This document shows, piece after piece, positions 1 through 11,267 of a DNA stretch of 64,000 bases. The position numbers and the translations under genes were made by a program. Below the pieces are notes generated by a model. The model saw only the letters and a list, made by a program, of their open reading frames with translations, had not been told where the DNA came from and ran no database searches. This DNA comes from Turnera subulata (taxonomy: Eukaryota; Streptophyta; Magnoliopsida; Malpighiales; Passifloraceae). The stretch spans positions 110,224 to 174,223 of the forward strand of contig JAKUCV010007142.1 of NCBI GenBank assembly GCA_028386065.3. The letters are read 5' to 3'. Position 1 is the first letter of the stretch; every line of letters starts with the position of its first letter.

Positions 1-947
1 CCCTAGCTTATCCGTGACGGGGCCCGTAAAGATAAAATTGAGTAATTGGATTTTACTTGAGTCTCTTGGGTTTTGTCTTTGGGTTTGACTGTTTTATTTG
101 ACTTGAGTAATTTTTAGTGTCCATATTGATCGTCTTTCCATTGTCGTGAGCACTTCGGACTCACCCCTCACCTGCGGGCTTTCATCCCGTAGGATGAGTT
201 GTTTGTTGTACAGGCTAGGTGCATTCCAGACAGGCTGCGGCGTTATCCCTTGGACGGGCTTGGATCCATAGGTTGCATCTATTACGCATACAGTGTTAGT
301 GAGTATTTAAGTCTTCCGCTGTGCATACTTTTGTTATTATTGGGCCATTGGGCCGGATGAGTTTCTATTGTTGATTTTACTTTGGGCTGTTGAGCCCGTG
401 TTCTTGTTGTATACACTTTATGCTGGTTTCATTTTGGGTTGGGTTGTCACAGTTCCGGCACGTGTTGGCCCGTAAAGATAAAATTGAGTAATTGGATTTT
501 ACTTGAGTCTCTTGGGTTTTGTCTTTGGGTTTGATTGTTTTATTTGACTTGAGTAATTTTTAGTGTCCATATTGATCGTCTTTCCATTGTCGTGAGCACT
601 TCGGACTCACCCCTCACCTGCGGGCTTTCATCCCGTAAGATGAGTTGTTTGTTGTACAGGCTTGGTGCATTCCAGACAGGCTGTGGCGTTATCCCTTGGA
701 CGGGCTTGGATCCATAGGTTGCATCTATTACGCATACAGTGTTAGTGAGTCTTTAAGTCTTCCGCTGTGTATACTTTTGTTATTATTGGGCCATTGGGCC
801 GGATGAGTTTCTATTGTTGATTTTACTTTGGGCTGTTGAGCCCGTGTTCTTGTTGTATACACTGTATGCTGGTTTCATTTTGGGTTGGGTTGTCACAGTT
901 CTGGCACGTGTTTACTGTGTATGGTAAATACGGGTCGGGGCGTTTCA
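1..947 (+). repeat. 3' part of the 5' LTR
   Basis: This stretch matches the terminal ~500 bases of the 3' LTR (5660-6161), including the closing segment that ends GGTCGGGGCGTTTCA. It is followed by three bases and a primer-binding-like site. It differs from the 3' LTR by an internal tandem duplication (21-912). Other mismatches between the two LTRs suggest the insertion is not very recent. Confidence 0.75.
21..912. repeat. 446-bp tandem duplication inside the 5' LTR
   Basis: Bases 21-466 and 467-912 are near-identical copies with a period of 446, both starting GGCCCGTAAAGATAAAATTG. The 3' LTR of the same element (from about 5689) has only one copy. The duplication therefore arose in this LTR after insertion, or was present in only one template. 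Confidence 0.9.
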
Positions 948-950
948 TTT

Positions 951-962
951 TGGTAGCGGAGC
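951..962 (+). other. Primer-binding-like site
   Basis: TGGTAGCGGAGC lies three bases after the LTR end. It resembles the usual plant initiator-Met primer-binding site TGGTATCAGAGC, with mismatches. Confidence 0.6.
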
Positions 963-1252
963 GGGCGTTAGGTCTTGTTGGGAAGTCTTTGTGTGTTTGT
1001 TGTCTTGTTTGCATAGTTCGCTCCAGTTGTTTATTATTTTATATCATTTAGTTAGTGCATTATGGATCCAGTCAAGGGACGCCAGCTGTCGCAGAGCATA
1101 CATATATGAGGTAAATGATGCCATAATAAGCGGAAATACAAATATTATTAATATTAATAATTTCATTGCAAAGGGAAATATTACATGATATTTTATAAAA
1201 AGGGAAATATTACATTGATTTTTCATATTTTATAAAAATAAAGAAAATACAT

Positions 1253-2058
1253 TTAACGATTTGGAACGACGTTGACACGGAAACTGTTTGGATCGCTGTT
1301 GATGTTGACCGTGACTCTATTGCTCCACGAGAACCACATGCCGCCTCTGTCGTGTTGGCCAGGAATCTCGAACCGGTTAGCTTGAGGGAATCGGAGTGGA
1401 ATCAGACCGTGATCGTCTCGTGGTTGCCACTGCGTCTCCGTCAGAAGAACCATATTGGGCTTGTACTGGTTCTTCAAGTCTCTCAGAGTACGTGAGAACT
1501 CCTGGGCACGCCTTGCCACTCCTCTGCAGTTCCACACCAGCAGTCGTGCCTTTGGCCAGGTTGGAGGTAGTCGAGTCATTCTGGGCATGCTCTGAGCTGT
1601 CATCGAGAGCTGGTAGTAGGCGCCTTGCTCCACAGTCTGGCAAGTGGACTCCAGGTTGAACTCCTGAAGCCTCTCGGAGATGAAGAACATCACGGAGTTT
1701 GCCGATCCGTAGTATGAGGTCCTCAGTGTTCCATGGTCCTCTAGGAAGAACACCTCTTCCATTTGAGTGACGAAGAACCGCGATGAGTAGAGCTCGTCGA
1801 CGAAGACCAGTCGGGGCATCCTGCCGAGCTCGTTCGGAAGTTCTTAAGCACGTTCGTTGACCATTCTGTACGCTAGACGGTTTCTCCTGCCAAGGTTGGC
1901 ACCTTCGACGAAGAAGACTGATGAAGGAGCAGGCATCGTGTTTTGGAAGCGGGTATTTTGTTTTTCTGAGCGTTTGGGTTTTGTTTTCTTTCTGAGCGTT
2001 TTGTTGCTTTTTAAATGCTTTGATGATTTACACATCACCGCTCCTTCTTTTATACTCA
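1253..2058 (-). pseudogene. Antisense reading frame with truncated LINE-type endonuclease start, one internal stop
   Basis: Reading the minus strand from an ATG at 2058, one frame runs to the stop at 1253, interrupted only by a TAA at 1844-1846. The last ~95 residues contain WNCRG, then PNMVLLTET, then GGMWFSW. These are the order and spacing of the N-terminal half of the apurinic-type endonuclease of plant LINEs (N and E catalytic residues), but the later catalytic D-x-N and S-D-H parts are absent. The first part (VFVDELYSSRFF and following) is not a domain I recognise. It is antisense to the LTR element, as judged by primer site and polypurine tract. A clear homologue in the same antisense position lies in the Copia element at 47391-48116 and ends with the same VNVVPNR. 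I infer a captured reading frame. Expression is unknown. Confidence 0.65.
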
Positions 2059-2756
2059 TATGGGGAGCGAGATTACCATTTTTGATATTCAAGATTTTGC
2101 TTTTTGAAAATTTACCGTTGCTTCCATTTATTGCTCTGTTACTTTACGCGTTTTTTCGGACTACAACGCCAGAGATTTACAGCCTTTTTCCATCTTATGA
2201 TTTTTTTTCGCTCTGGCTACTTTGTCTTTTCTTTCCGTGGTTTTATTATATTTTTCTGCATCTTTTATCACTTGCATCCGTGACCGTTGAGGCTAGACGG
2301 ATGGGACCACACCTCGAGTAGAGTGCATGTGCGACGAGTTCACAGCTGTTCGGACATCGTAGAGAGATACGAGACCTGACAGACGTTTTTGGCTCATGCG
2401 GAAATTGTGAACAAGTGGGAACGTGTCTTTCGAGGGACACAAGACGCTCTTGTGATCGTCATCGTTAGCTGCATACGTTACGTTTCTCGAGATCGAGGAC
2501 GGATACGATCGATCTAGAGCGCCGTTCATGAAAACATGTTTTGGTTTTAATTTCTTTTTGTTTTGATTTTGTTAAATGAGCTTTATTTTTGACTTCTTTA
2601 TGTTTGATTTCATAATTTTAGTGTCAAGTTTTATTTTACTTTGAGATGTTTTATTTTCCATTGAACAAGAGATTTCATAACACAAGAATTTTTGATTTAA
2701 AAGGAAATTATTTTATTTATTTCATAAAAGGTTTACAACAGGAGAAGAAGTACTCT

Positions 2757-3134
2757 CTATGGAGTTACTTGCTTCTCTAGGTCTTTTACAAGTTGTTTTA
2801 CATTTTGCATGTGTGGGAACAGTTCCGCACACGCTAGTTCTATTTGCGCCACCGCCGAGCTGATCTTCTTCAGGGAAAAGTTCAGTTGCGTCAGCTTCTG
2901 TTGCGGAGTGCTGCTCTCAGCTCCCGCCTTGCCCTTGCGATCTTCAGCTTTCTTGGGGACTCGCTTCTTCCGTCGTTTTGGGGAAACGACCATGTGCTCC
3001 TTTAGACCGATGATGTTGGTCTTGAACCGCTTCTTCGGTGGTTCGTCATCGGAGCTGGTTGGGAAAGCTGTGCCGCCGATGTAGCTGTTGTTCTCGGAGT
3101 CTGAGGTCGTTCGAGAACGAAGTGGAGAGTCCAT
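2757..3134 (-). CDS. Antisense basic/coiled-coil reading frame of the LTR element, 125 aa
   Basis: An uninterrupted minus-strand frame with ATG at 3134 and stop at 2757. The N-terminal half is Ser-rich and has two basic clusters that look like nuclear localisation signals: PPKKRFK near residue 33 and KRRKKRVPKK near 53. The C-terminal third (residues ~80-123) is predicted by eye to be helical, with regularly spaced Leu/Ile/Val typical of a short coiled coil. I do not recognise the family. It lies just upstream of the polypurine tract, again antisense to the element. It could be a real accessory protein, a captured host fragment or a chance frame. The low-complexity-free composition and the length argue mildly for coding. 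Confidence 0.4.
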   Translation of the reverse strand: MDSPLRSRTTSDSENNSYIGGTAFPTSSDDEPPKKRFKTNIIGLKEHMVVSPKRRKKRVPKKAEDRKGKAGAESSTPQQKLTQLNFSLKKISSAVAQIELACAELFPHMQNVKQLVKDLEKQVTP

Positions 3135-3306
3135 GACTGTGTGTAAGTATGCCAGTCATGAGGTTTGGTTCTTATAGAGGACGAGATGTCGCTTAAGGGT
3201 ATAAGCGGTATCTCGGGTTGAGGTTGGACACCTGGCAGAGTGTGCCCGAAGCTTTTCGTGGTAGGACCCACGGATAAGACGGAATTTCGGGGACGAAATT
3301 CTTTTT

Positions 3307-3319
3307 AAGGGGGTTAGTC
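3307..3319 (+). other. Polypurine tract
   Basis: AAGGGGG (3307-3313) lies a few bases before the LTR start TGTAACAGCC at 3320. This is the expected position of the plus-strand primer. Confidence 0.65.
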
Positions 3320-3679
3320 TGTAACAGCCCGGGTAAAAATTTTGGATTTTTACCAGACTGTAGAAGTCTTTTTACCGTGATTTACTGTTGAATTAATCTT
3401 GGGTAATTAATTCAAGGTAAATCGGGAGTCGTTTTTCGAAACCGAGAGTTTTCCCGCGCTCGTGATTTTTCCGTGGATTTTTCGGAACTAAGTGGGTATT
3501 TTTCGGGTTTCGGAATTTCTCGAAAAATCACACCGGAAAATAACTAAGGAGGTATCTGTTATTTTCTGGTCCGGATCGGATTCGCCCGTAATGCAGACGA
3601 ACTGCATTATTGTTAATCACATGTTAAATAGTAATTAACATGTTATATAATGAGGAATCAGCAGAAGGCAGCCAGTGGG

Positions 3680-3955
3680 AGAGGAGAAGAAAAAAAAAAG
3701 AAAGAGAGAAAAAGGAGAGAAAAAGAAAAAAAGGAGAGAAAAAGAAAAAGAAGAAAAAAAAGAAAAGAAAAAAAAGAAGAAGAAGGAAAAAAAAAGAAGA
3801 AAAATCAGAAAAAAAAAGAACCAATCAGAAAGGAAAGAAAAGAAAAAGAAAAGAAAAAGAAATCAGAAAAAAAAATAGAAACGGAAAAAGAAAAAAAGAA
3901 GAAGAAAATCAAGAAAAGAAATTGAAGAAATTCGGAAAAAAAAGGAAAATAACGG
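3680..3955 (+). repeat. Purine-only tract
   Basis: About 275 bases consist almost entirely of A and G on the plus strand. A similar but shorter A/G tract lies in the Copia element near 45963-46080. Such tracts can adopt triplex (H-DNA) structure. No coding role is supported. Confidence 0.85.
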
Positions 3956-5267
3956 AGTGAACAGTAGCCACCCCAGCTCCTCCTCGTTACTGTGCATTCC
4001 GACGCGTTCCCCGGCGAATCTCGACGCACCGCCGCCACCAGGAGCTCCGTCACGCCGTCGCGAGCTCACCCCAGGCGTCGCCGTCGCTTTCCTCCACCGG
4101 AGCCGTCCTGACGCGCCGACGACCCGCGTGCTGACCCGCGGATCTGCTTCATCCGCGTCGCGCTCAGCCCCTGCCGCCGCCGCGCCGAGCTACCACCACC
4201 GTTGGAGTCGCCACCTCGCGCCGCGCATCGTGACGCCTTCCCCGCGCTGCGTCGCACCACCGACCGTCGTCTCAGCCGCTCAACCCGCCAAGGTGAGCAT
4301 CCGGATCCGTCGACCCGCGTGCTTGTCCGGGTCGCGAACCTGGGTCACAGCCGTGGGCTTGACTTCCTTTGGGCTGGGCTGTTTGTGTGCTTGGGCTGGG
4401 CATGGACTTACTGTTCATGGCCCAGTCCAGCAAAAAAAAATATAATAATAATAAATATATATATATGTATTTATTTATTAATCTGGTATATAATTTTGGG
4501 AAAAAAAATATATATATATTTACTTTGACAAAATTATGGTTAATTTAACTCTGGTATTTTCATTAGAATATAAATATATTTACTTGGTTAAATAATTAAG
4601 TTTTGTTTTGGAAACTATTATTAATTGGAAAAAATATATATATATACCTTGGAAATAAATTCTAGGAAATTAATATGTATATTATTTTCGTCTGGAAATT
4701 ATGATTATGGTATATGTATATGAATATGTATTTTGGAAATTAAAGGTAATTATAATTTTGGTGTTGGAAAATATTATTATATATTTAGAAAAGATAAATA
4801 CTATATAAATATTTTCTGAAAATTATAAATACGTTATTATTTTCTGGGAAAATTATGGAGATTATTATTTTGGAAAATTATAATTATTTTTAAGGGAGTT
4901 TTAATTAAAGTATGGTACAGAAATAATATTCGGATGTACGTACGGTTAATTATTTTCGATAAAAAATAATAATAACGGATAAGAATCGGGATGGGTAATA
5001 TCGTCGTATAGGCATCATGGTATACCGATTATGTGCATTTATGTGTACATTGTTTTGTGTATAGGTTGGATATCGGGCAGTTTCCCGAGGAGCCGGCGTC
5101 GGACCGGTCATTATTTCCGGAGTTGAGTAATCGGCCAAGGTGAGGATGGATTTCCTTCAATATGTGCCTGTATTACTTAGTTATTTTGTTTCGATGATTA
5201 TTGCATGGTTGGATGTTGCATTGTTGGTATGTTTCGAGATGTTTATCCCATGGTCTTGTTTGTGGTC

Positions 5268-5614
5268 GGGATGTTTATCCCAAGTCGGTTTTTGGATGTT
5301 TATCCATGAGTCGTTTTGACACTAAATTAAATGAAATAATTAATGAATTGTGACAAGGATGTCGATCCTTGGTTTTTGGATAGGGATGTCTATCCCGGTA
5401 TCCTGGTTAGGGATGTCGATCCCTGTAATTTGGTTTTGATAACGATAATATAATTGTCACGTGGTAGTAGTGGTACGACTCGATGGTTAGAGACTGTTTC
5501 GTGGTGGCCATGACCTGGGTTACTTGATAAGCATGTCTATGCTTGGGATGTCTATCCCGTGATATATTTTTGGGATGTCTATCCCTGGATTCGTATTTTT
5601 GGGATGTCGATCCC
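5268..5614. repeat. Array of short hairpins, stem-4-nt loop-stem
   Basis: Nine perfect short palindromes with a 4-base loop (GTTT, GTCT or GTCG) start at 5268, 5294, 5354, 5383, 5409, 5529, 5545, 5572 and 5601, plus an imperfect one near 5236. Most have the stem GGGAT/ATCCC. At 5354 it is CAAGGAT/ATCCTTG and at 5529 AAGCAT/ATGCTT, so both arms changed together. The array is inside the 3' LTR. The homologous part of the 5' LTR is outside the window. Confidence 0.85.
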
Positions 5615-6161
5615 TGGGTTCTCTGATTTGGTCTGGCACCCGGAATGTGTTGATAACCAGGTTTGATCACTAGCTTATCCGTGACGGGGCCCGGAAAGAT
5701 AAAAATTGGATAATGGATTTTATTTGAGTCTTTGGGTCGGTTTTTACTTATTTTGGGACTTGAGTAATTTTTAGTGTCCATATTGATCGTCTTTCCATTG
5801 TCGTGAGCACTTCGGACTCACCCCTCACCTGCGGGCTTTCATCCCGTAGGTTGAGTTGTTTCATGTACAGGCTTGGTGCATTCCAGACAGGCTGCAGCGT
5901 TTTCCCTTGGACAGGGCTCGGATCCATAGTTTGCATCTGTGCATACAGTGTTTATGTGAGTTTTGTTAAGTCTTCCGCTGTGCAATGTTTTCGTTATTAT
6001 TGGGCCAATGGGCCGGATTTGTTACTTATGTTGTTTTATTATTTTGGGCCGTTGGGCCGAGTTATGGTTGTTTACACTCTATGCTAGGCCTTGTTGGGCT
6101 AGGTGGTCACAGTTCTGGCTTGTGTTTACTGTGTACGGTAAATACGGGTCGGGGCGCTTCA

Positions 6162-8222
6162 TCAATCATCAATTTAATTCATCACAAAACAAACCATACA
6201 CAGCCACAAAGTATCTTATCAACAAACATCACACACAGTGAACAAACAACAACTTGATATCATGGGCTGTATATAAATATTTACTTAACCTCACCTTGGC
6301 CTGTTACTTAACTCTGGAAACATCAATCGGTCCAAAGCCGGTTCCACAGGAACTGCTCGATATCATAACCTATACAACGAAACAACATGCTCACATAAAT
6401 GCACATAATTGATATGCTATGATGCCATAAATTATAAATTAAACCCTCCCCCTTCGGTTATACGTTATCATCTCCATAAGATTATTTTACTTGCCAAAAT
6501 ATAATTACCTAATATTATATATATTTTTTTTAAAAAAAAGTTTTTATTATATATACTTAGTGTAATATTCCCCAGAATATACAATACCGTATTTATTTCC
6601 AGAACATTTTCATAGGATATATACCCCTTTTCATAAAATTATTTACTCTTAAAATAATTTTTCAAAGGATATTCATATAGTAATTATATTTTCTCAAAAT
6701 AATATGTCAATGTAATCATTTTATTATATTATTATTATTATTTTCTTCCTCTTTTTTTTTAGTAAAACATATCCATATACCAAATATATATATATATCCC
6801 AAAATACTATAACTCATACTTACCATATTATTATTAAAATAACCATAACATAATTACCTTAGTTTCCCAAAATAACATGTCTAAGTAATTATTTTCTAGA
6901 TATATCAAATGAATAATTATCTCAGGTCAAATTAATTATTCTGCCTATTTACAATTTATAAAACAATATATTTTTTTCCAGCAAATATATTTTACATTTA
7001 TATAAGTATTTTTTTTATTTTTTTAAATAACGGACTGAGCCCAAAATCCAGCCTAGAATCCAAGCCCAAGCCTAGCCAAGGCTGCTGGGAGCAGGCCCGC
7101 GTGAACAGGCCCACGCTTCAGCCTCGGCCCAGGCGCATCAGCCCAGATCAGGCTCTCCAACGCCCAGCCCAACGGGTCTGCCTTGACCCGCTCGCGCATC
7201 CGGGTCGGACCCAATCCACTAAACGGGTCGTCCTCAACCCGAGGTAGCTCACCTTGGCGGGACGGCGGCGATGACGAGGCGGGGCAAGGGTGGCTGCAGG
7301 CGAGCGGCGACAAGGTGGAGGCGGCGTCGTCGGCAGCAGGGGCAGGGGTCTTGGCCGGCGGTCTGGATCGGGTTCGCGGAAGGTTGCAGGCGAGGAGGCG
7401 GCCGACGGGTCTGCTTGTCTCGTCCAGCCGGCGGTGGTGCGTTCTGCAGCGGTGGTGGCGAAGGAGGTGCGAAGGAGGAGGCGACGCGGCTACGCTGACG
7501 ACGACAGGCGAGGCAACCCGGGAGGCTTGCTTCGGGTTGTCTCCTATGGTCGGCGGCGGCGGGTGCTGGTGGTCTGCAGCGACGAGCGAAGAGGAAGGCG
7601 CGTGATTGCTGGTGGCGGCGCGACGGTGGAGCAGGAGGAGAAGAGGAAGGTGGCGGCTTGTGGTGTGGTTCACGGGGGCGGCAGTGGTGGTGGCGGTGTG
7701 TTGTGTGTGTAGTTGTTTCTCTTTTCTTTTTTTTGATTATTATATTTCTGGTTTTGGGTGCAAAGGAAGGAACAAGCTGGCAGAATTATTTGCAGGAATT
7801 GATGGTGAGGATGATGTGTGCAGGGGAAAGTAACGGGTTGCAGGCAGGAGAAACAAAAGGAAAGTGGTGATGATGGCAGGCGAAAATTCACGGGCAACAC
7901 AGGCAAGTCACAAGCTGTGCAGTGGGAGGCGGCTGCGTGATTCAATCATGCAGTCGTGTCCCGACTGGACCAGAAAATAACTGATACCCCCTTTGTTATT
8001 TTCCGGTGTGATTTTTTTTCGAGAATTCCGGGACCCGAAAAATACCAACTTAGATCCGAAAAATCCACGGAAAAATTCCGAGCGCGGGAAAACCCTCGGT
8101 TACGAAAAACGACGCTCGATATACCTTGAATTAATCACCCAAGATTAATTCTTTCGGTAAATCACGGTAAAAAGACTTTTACAGTCCCGATAAAAATCTA
8201 AATTTTTACCCGGGCTGTTACA
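6162..8222 (-). repeat. Truncated LTR of a related element, opposite orientation
   Basis: Read on the minus strand from 8222, the sequence starts TGTAACAGCCCGGGTAAAAA and follows the same order of blocks as the LTR at 3320: head, GC-rich block (about 7900-7050), AT-rich block (7020-6480) and the GGCCAAGGTGAGG segment near 6290. It stops at 6162, where the forward element begins. No polypurine tract precedes 8222 on that strand, so it is a 5' LTR or a solo LTR. The GC-rich frames in it (7053-7673 minus, 7183-7712 plus) are not supported as genes. Confidence 0.65.
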
Positions 8223-8829
8223 CTTTTAAACCAACCTTAGCCATCTCATATTTAATAGAAAATAACTAGAAACCATGAATCCAAAACCTAAATTGTCTTC
8301 CAACATATCATCCACAATTACCAAGACATCAACCCTTCAGTCTCCACAGCTTAAGGCGGCCGGCGCTCACTTGACCTGCTGCCACATCACCCCAACAGTT
8401 GCAGAGTGTTTCAATGGTAGTTTTTTATAATTCAAAAAAAAAAAACTAGTTATTTTAACAGAATAAGCATATGCTAGCCAAGTAAACTTCTTTATAGTTA
8501 ATTTAATGGAGCTCCCGCTCGAGGATTGAAGCTCATCGCCTGGAGCTTCACTTTTTCCTAACAAACTCATTTACACCTCTAAAACAAGACACAAAATTCT
8601 AATCACATAACACCCTTCGTAAGTAACTTCTCCCTTTGTTTTTCCTTTCATTTTTCTGTGTTGGGCCTACTCTCTTGGGTGAGACTGATTTTTTACATCC
8701 TTGTGTGTTCCTCATCTAAATCTCCAAGCATAAAAACCAAAAAGTTAACATAAATATGAATTGACATCTACAATAAACAAAAGGCAAATAATAGAAGGAG
8801 TCCGTGCCATCCCTCACAGCGAAAACAGA
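8223..8829. other. Intergenic
   Basis: AT-rich sequence between the LTR end and the long-TIR element. I see no gene, RNA or recognisable repeat. Confidence 0.5.
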
Positions 8830-10217
8830 GGATAAGGATATTTTGAGTCCTAAACTTTTAACTAAAAATCAATTAAGTCCTAAACTTTTCAAAATTGATA
8901 TTCAGAGTCCTAAACATTTCAAAAAGTGAACAAAACTAGTCCTAAAGACGTTTTCCGTTAAAACAGGCTGACGTGGCCGTTAAGTCTTGCCACATCAGAA
9001 TCCACGTAAGCAAATGACGTGGCCAGGGATAAGGACATTTTGAGTCCTAAACCTTTAAGCAAAAATCAATTAAGTCCTAAACCTTCCGAAATCGATGTTC
9101 GAGTCCTAAACCTTTCAATAAGTGAACAAAACTAGTCCTCAAGATGTTTTTTCAATAACACACGTCACAATAGGGAAAAATAATTAAAAATATATTAAAA
9201 AATTTAGTAAAAAATTTTAATTAATAATAATAATGATTTGGAAAAAAGATTATATAGTAAATAATAATTTAAAAATAAAAAATAATTAGAAAAAAATCAG
9301 TGGGACCGACATTAAATATTAATAATTTCAACCCAATAACACATGTCATCTTCTAAAATAGTTACAATAATAAAAAATAAATAAGTAAAATAAAAATTTG
9401 AAAAAGGTCCAATAATTCAATCCTATATGCCAGAATTGAATTTAAAGACAAAATAATCCAAATATAACCATTCAACATCGATAACAATAACAATAGAATA
9501 GGATAGTTAAAGTTCAAAGAAACAGTATATATGCCATAACAACAAAAAAATGCCCTTATAGCAATTAAGCACGCCAAAACATAGACTGAAGTAATAGAGA
9601 ATGCATGTGATGAGAATGCACAAAATGTAAAGCAAGCAAAGCTTAAAAAAAATATAATAGACAGAAATACGATTTAAAGGGAATCAAGAAAATACATACA
9701 TTCAAGACAGTGTTTCTAGTCAATTTTTCCACAAAGACTCCATATGTAACATTGTCGTTATTAATATTTAATGTTGGCTCCAATGAATTTTTTTCTAATT
9801 ATTTTTTATTTTTAAATTATTATTTACTATATAATCTTTTTTGGAAATCATTATTATTATTAATTAAAAATTAAAAATTTTTATATATTTTTAATTAATT
9901 TACCCTATTATGACATGTGTTACTGAAGAAACATCTTGAGGACTAGTTTTGCACTTATTGAAAGGTTTAGGACTCGAATATCGATTTTGAAAAGTTTAAG
10001 ACTTAATTGATTTTTACTTAAAGATTTAGGACTCAAAATGTCCTTATTCCCTGGCCACATCATTTGCCTACATGAATTCTGATGTGGCAAAACTTAATGG
10101 CCAAGTCAGCCTTTTTAACAGAAAATGTCTTTAAGACTAATTTTGTTCACTTTTTGAAAGATTTAGGACTTAATTGATTTTTGGTTAAAGGTTTAGGACT
10201 CAAAATGACCTTATCCC
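8830..10217. mobile_element. Long-TIR (Mutator/foldback-like) non-autonomous element
   Basis: The ends are inverted repeats of roughly 450-480 bases (8830 to about 9320, and about 9750 to 10217), starting GGATAAGG and ending CCTTATCCC. They are built from repeated units around GAGTCCTAAAC. Identical 11-base flanks GCGAAAACAGA occur at 8819-8829 and 10218-10228. A 9-11 base duplication and very long TIRs fit Mutator-like elements. The ~430-base middle is AT-rich without a transposase. Confidence 0.8.
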
Positions 10218-11267
10218 GCGAAAACAGATTCGAAGTTCAATCGCACAATGGTCATCATCATAAGGTTCGTTGGTCATCAGTCTCACCACCATCACCATCA
10301 AACGGAACATGTTGAAAGATGAGTGAATACTCCGAAAAACAGCACATTGGAAGATTACTGATTACTCCAAGTGCGGCAAGTTGAAAGTCAACTGAATTAA
10401 TTCAAAAGGTCTCCAACTCTGCACACAAGGAAAAAAAAAAAAAAAAAAAGGTATAGATGAGAAAATTAAAAACAAAAATATAGGAATTGTAATAAATATA
10501 TCCAATTTTAGAAAAAAAAAACTAGATGAATTTGGAATTTTTTACTATCTATGTGAAATGGAACGACAACAAATTTGTTCCAAGCATAACTGCTTCCTCT
10601 CCAATATCAATATCAATCAAGTTGCAAGCAAAATGTTCAATTCTCTATCATTTATAATTTCTAACCATAGCACTCCCAAAATGAAAGGATTCCAGGTAAG
10701 TCTAGATAAAAACCCAGTAGAAGACCTCGATGATAGAGAGCTTTAGTGCACTTGAGGGGCGGTCCAAGTAATCAGATCACATTGCAAGTATCACACTAAC
10801 ATGATATAATTACAATGTGCCATAGTGCACTCTCCATCTCTCTCCTATGGAGATCCTAATTGAGATGAGAATGTCCTATTCTGATGATGCCTAGCCCAAA
10901 CTGAAGACTGGATCATCAACTACAAACAAAAAGAACCACACATCATCACAACTGAAAAGTAATAGCATTACAGGACAGTGGATATCTGTCATATACATAT
11001 GTGTGCCTCTCATCTCCAAATGCAGCATGTAAATCGTACAAACTAACAAGCAACACAAACATGAGAAAAACTGATCCAGCAATTTGTTAAAACAAAAACA
11101 AAAAAGAAATGGAAGTAGACAAAAACAAAATTAGGTATAAACAAGATCCAGTTCTTCTCAAAAGATTGGATGCCTTAAAAAAAAACCACAACATTAATAT
11201 AACTCCGGCTGTGTTCATATCCTGATCTGAGCACCAAAAATAAGTGAAACAAATTGAATCAAGACTT

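Larger units (their letters stand above)
1..6161 (+). mobile_element. Non-autonomous LTR retrotransposon (LARD-like), 5' end outside window
   Basis: The 3' end of a 5' LTR (to 947), an interior of about 2.4 kb (948-3319) and a complete 3' LTR (3320-6161) can be delimited. The interior starts with a primer-binding-like site (951-962) and ends in a polypurine tract (3307-3313). I see no gag, protease, integrase or reverse transcriptase in the sense direction. The only sizeable interior reading frames lie on the opposite strand (1253-2058 and 2757-3134). Large LTRs without pol fit the LARD class, and the 3' end with AAGGGGG just before TGTAAC resembles plant Gypsy elements. It sits inside a related LTR of opposite orientation (6162-8222), so it is a nested insertion. 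The target duplication cannot be checked because the left end is outside the window. Confidence 0.75.
3320..6161 (+). repeat. 3' LTR, 2842 bp
   Basis: Starts TGTAACAGCCCGGG and ends GGGGCGCTTCA, so it has TG...CA ends. In order it contains an AT-rich head shared with the LTR at 8222, a nearly pure purine tract (3680-3955), a GC-rich block (~3990-4430), an AT-rich block (4435-4990), a hairpin array (5268-5614) and the tail shared with the 5' LTR. Reading frames inside it (for example 3957-4445) are LTR composition effects, not supported genes. Confidence 0.75.

Noticed and set aside
3640..3960. Lys/Glu-rich reading frames of about 100 residues in three phases
   Set aside because: They are translations of the A/G-only tract in all frames and have no domain.
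7053..7712. Overlapping GC-rich frames on both strands
   Set aside because: They lie in the GC-rich block of the reverse LTR and match no family.
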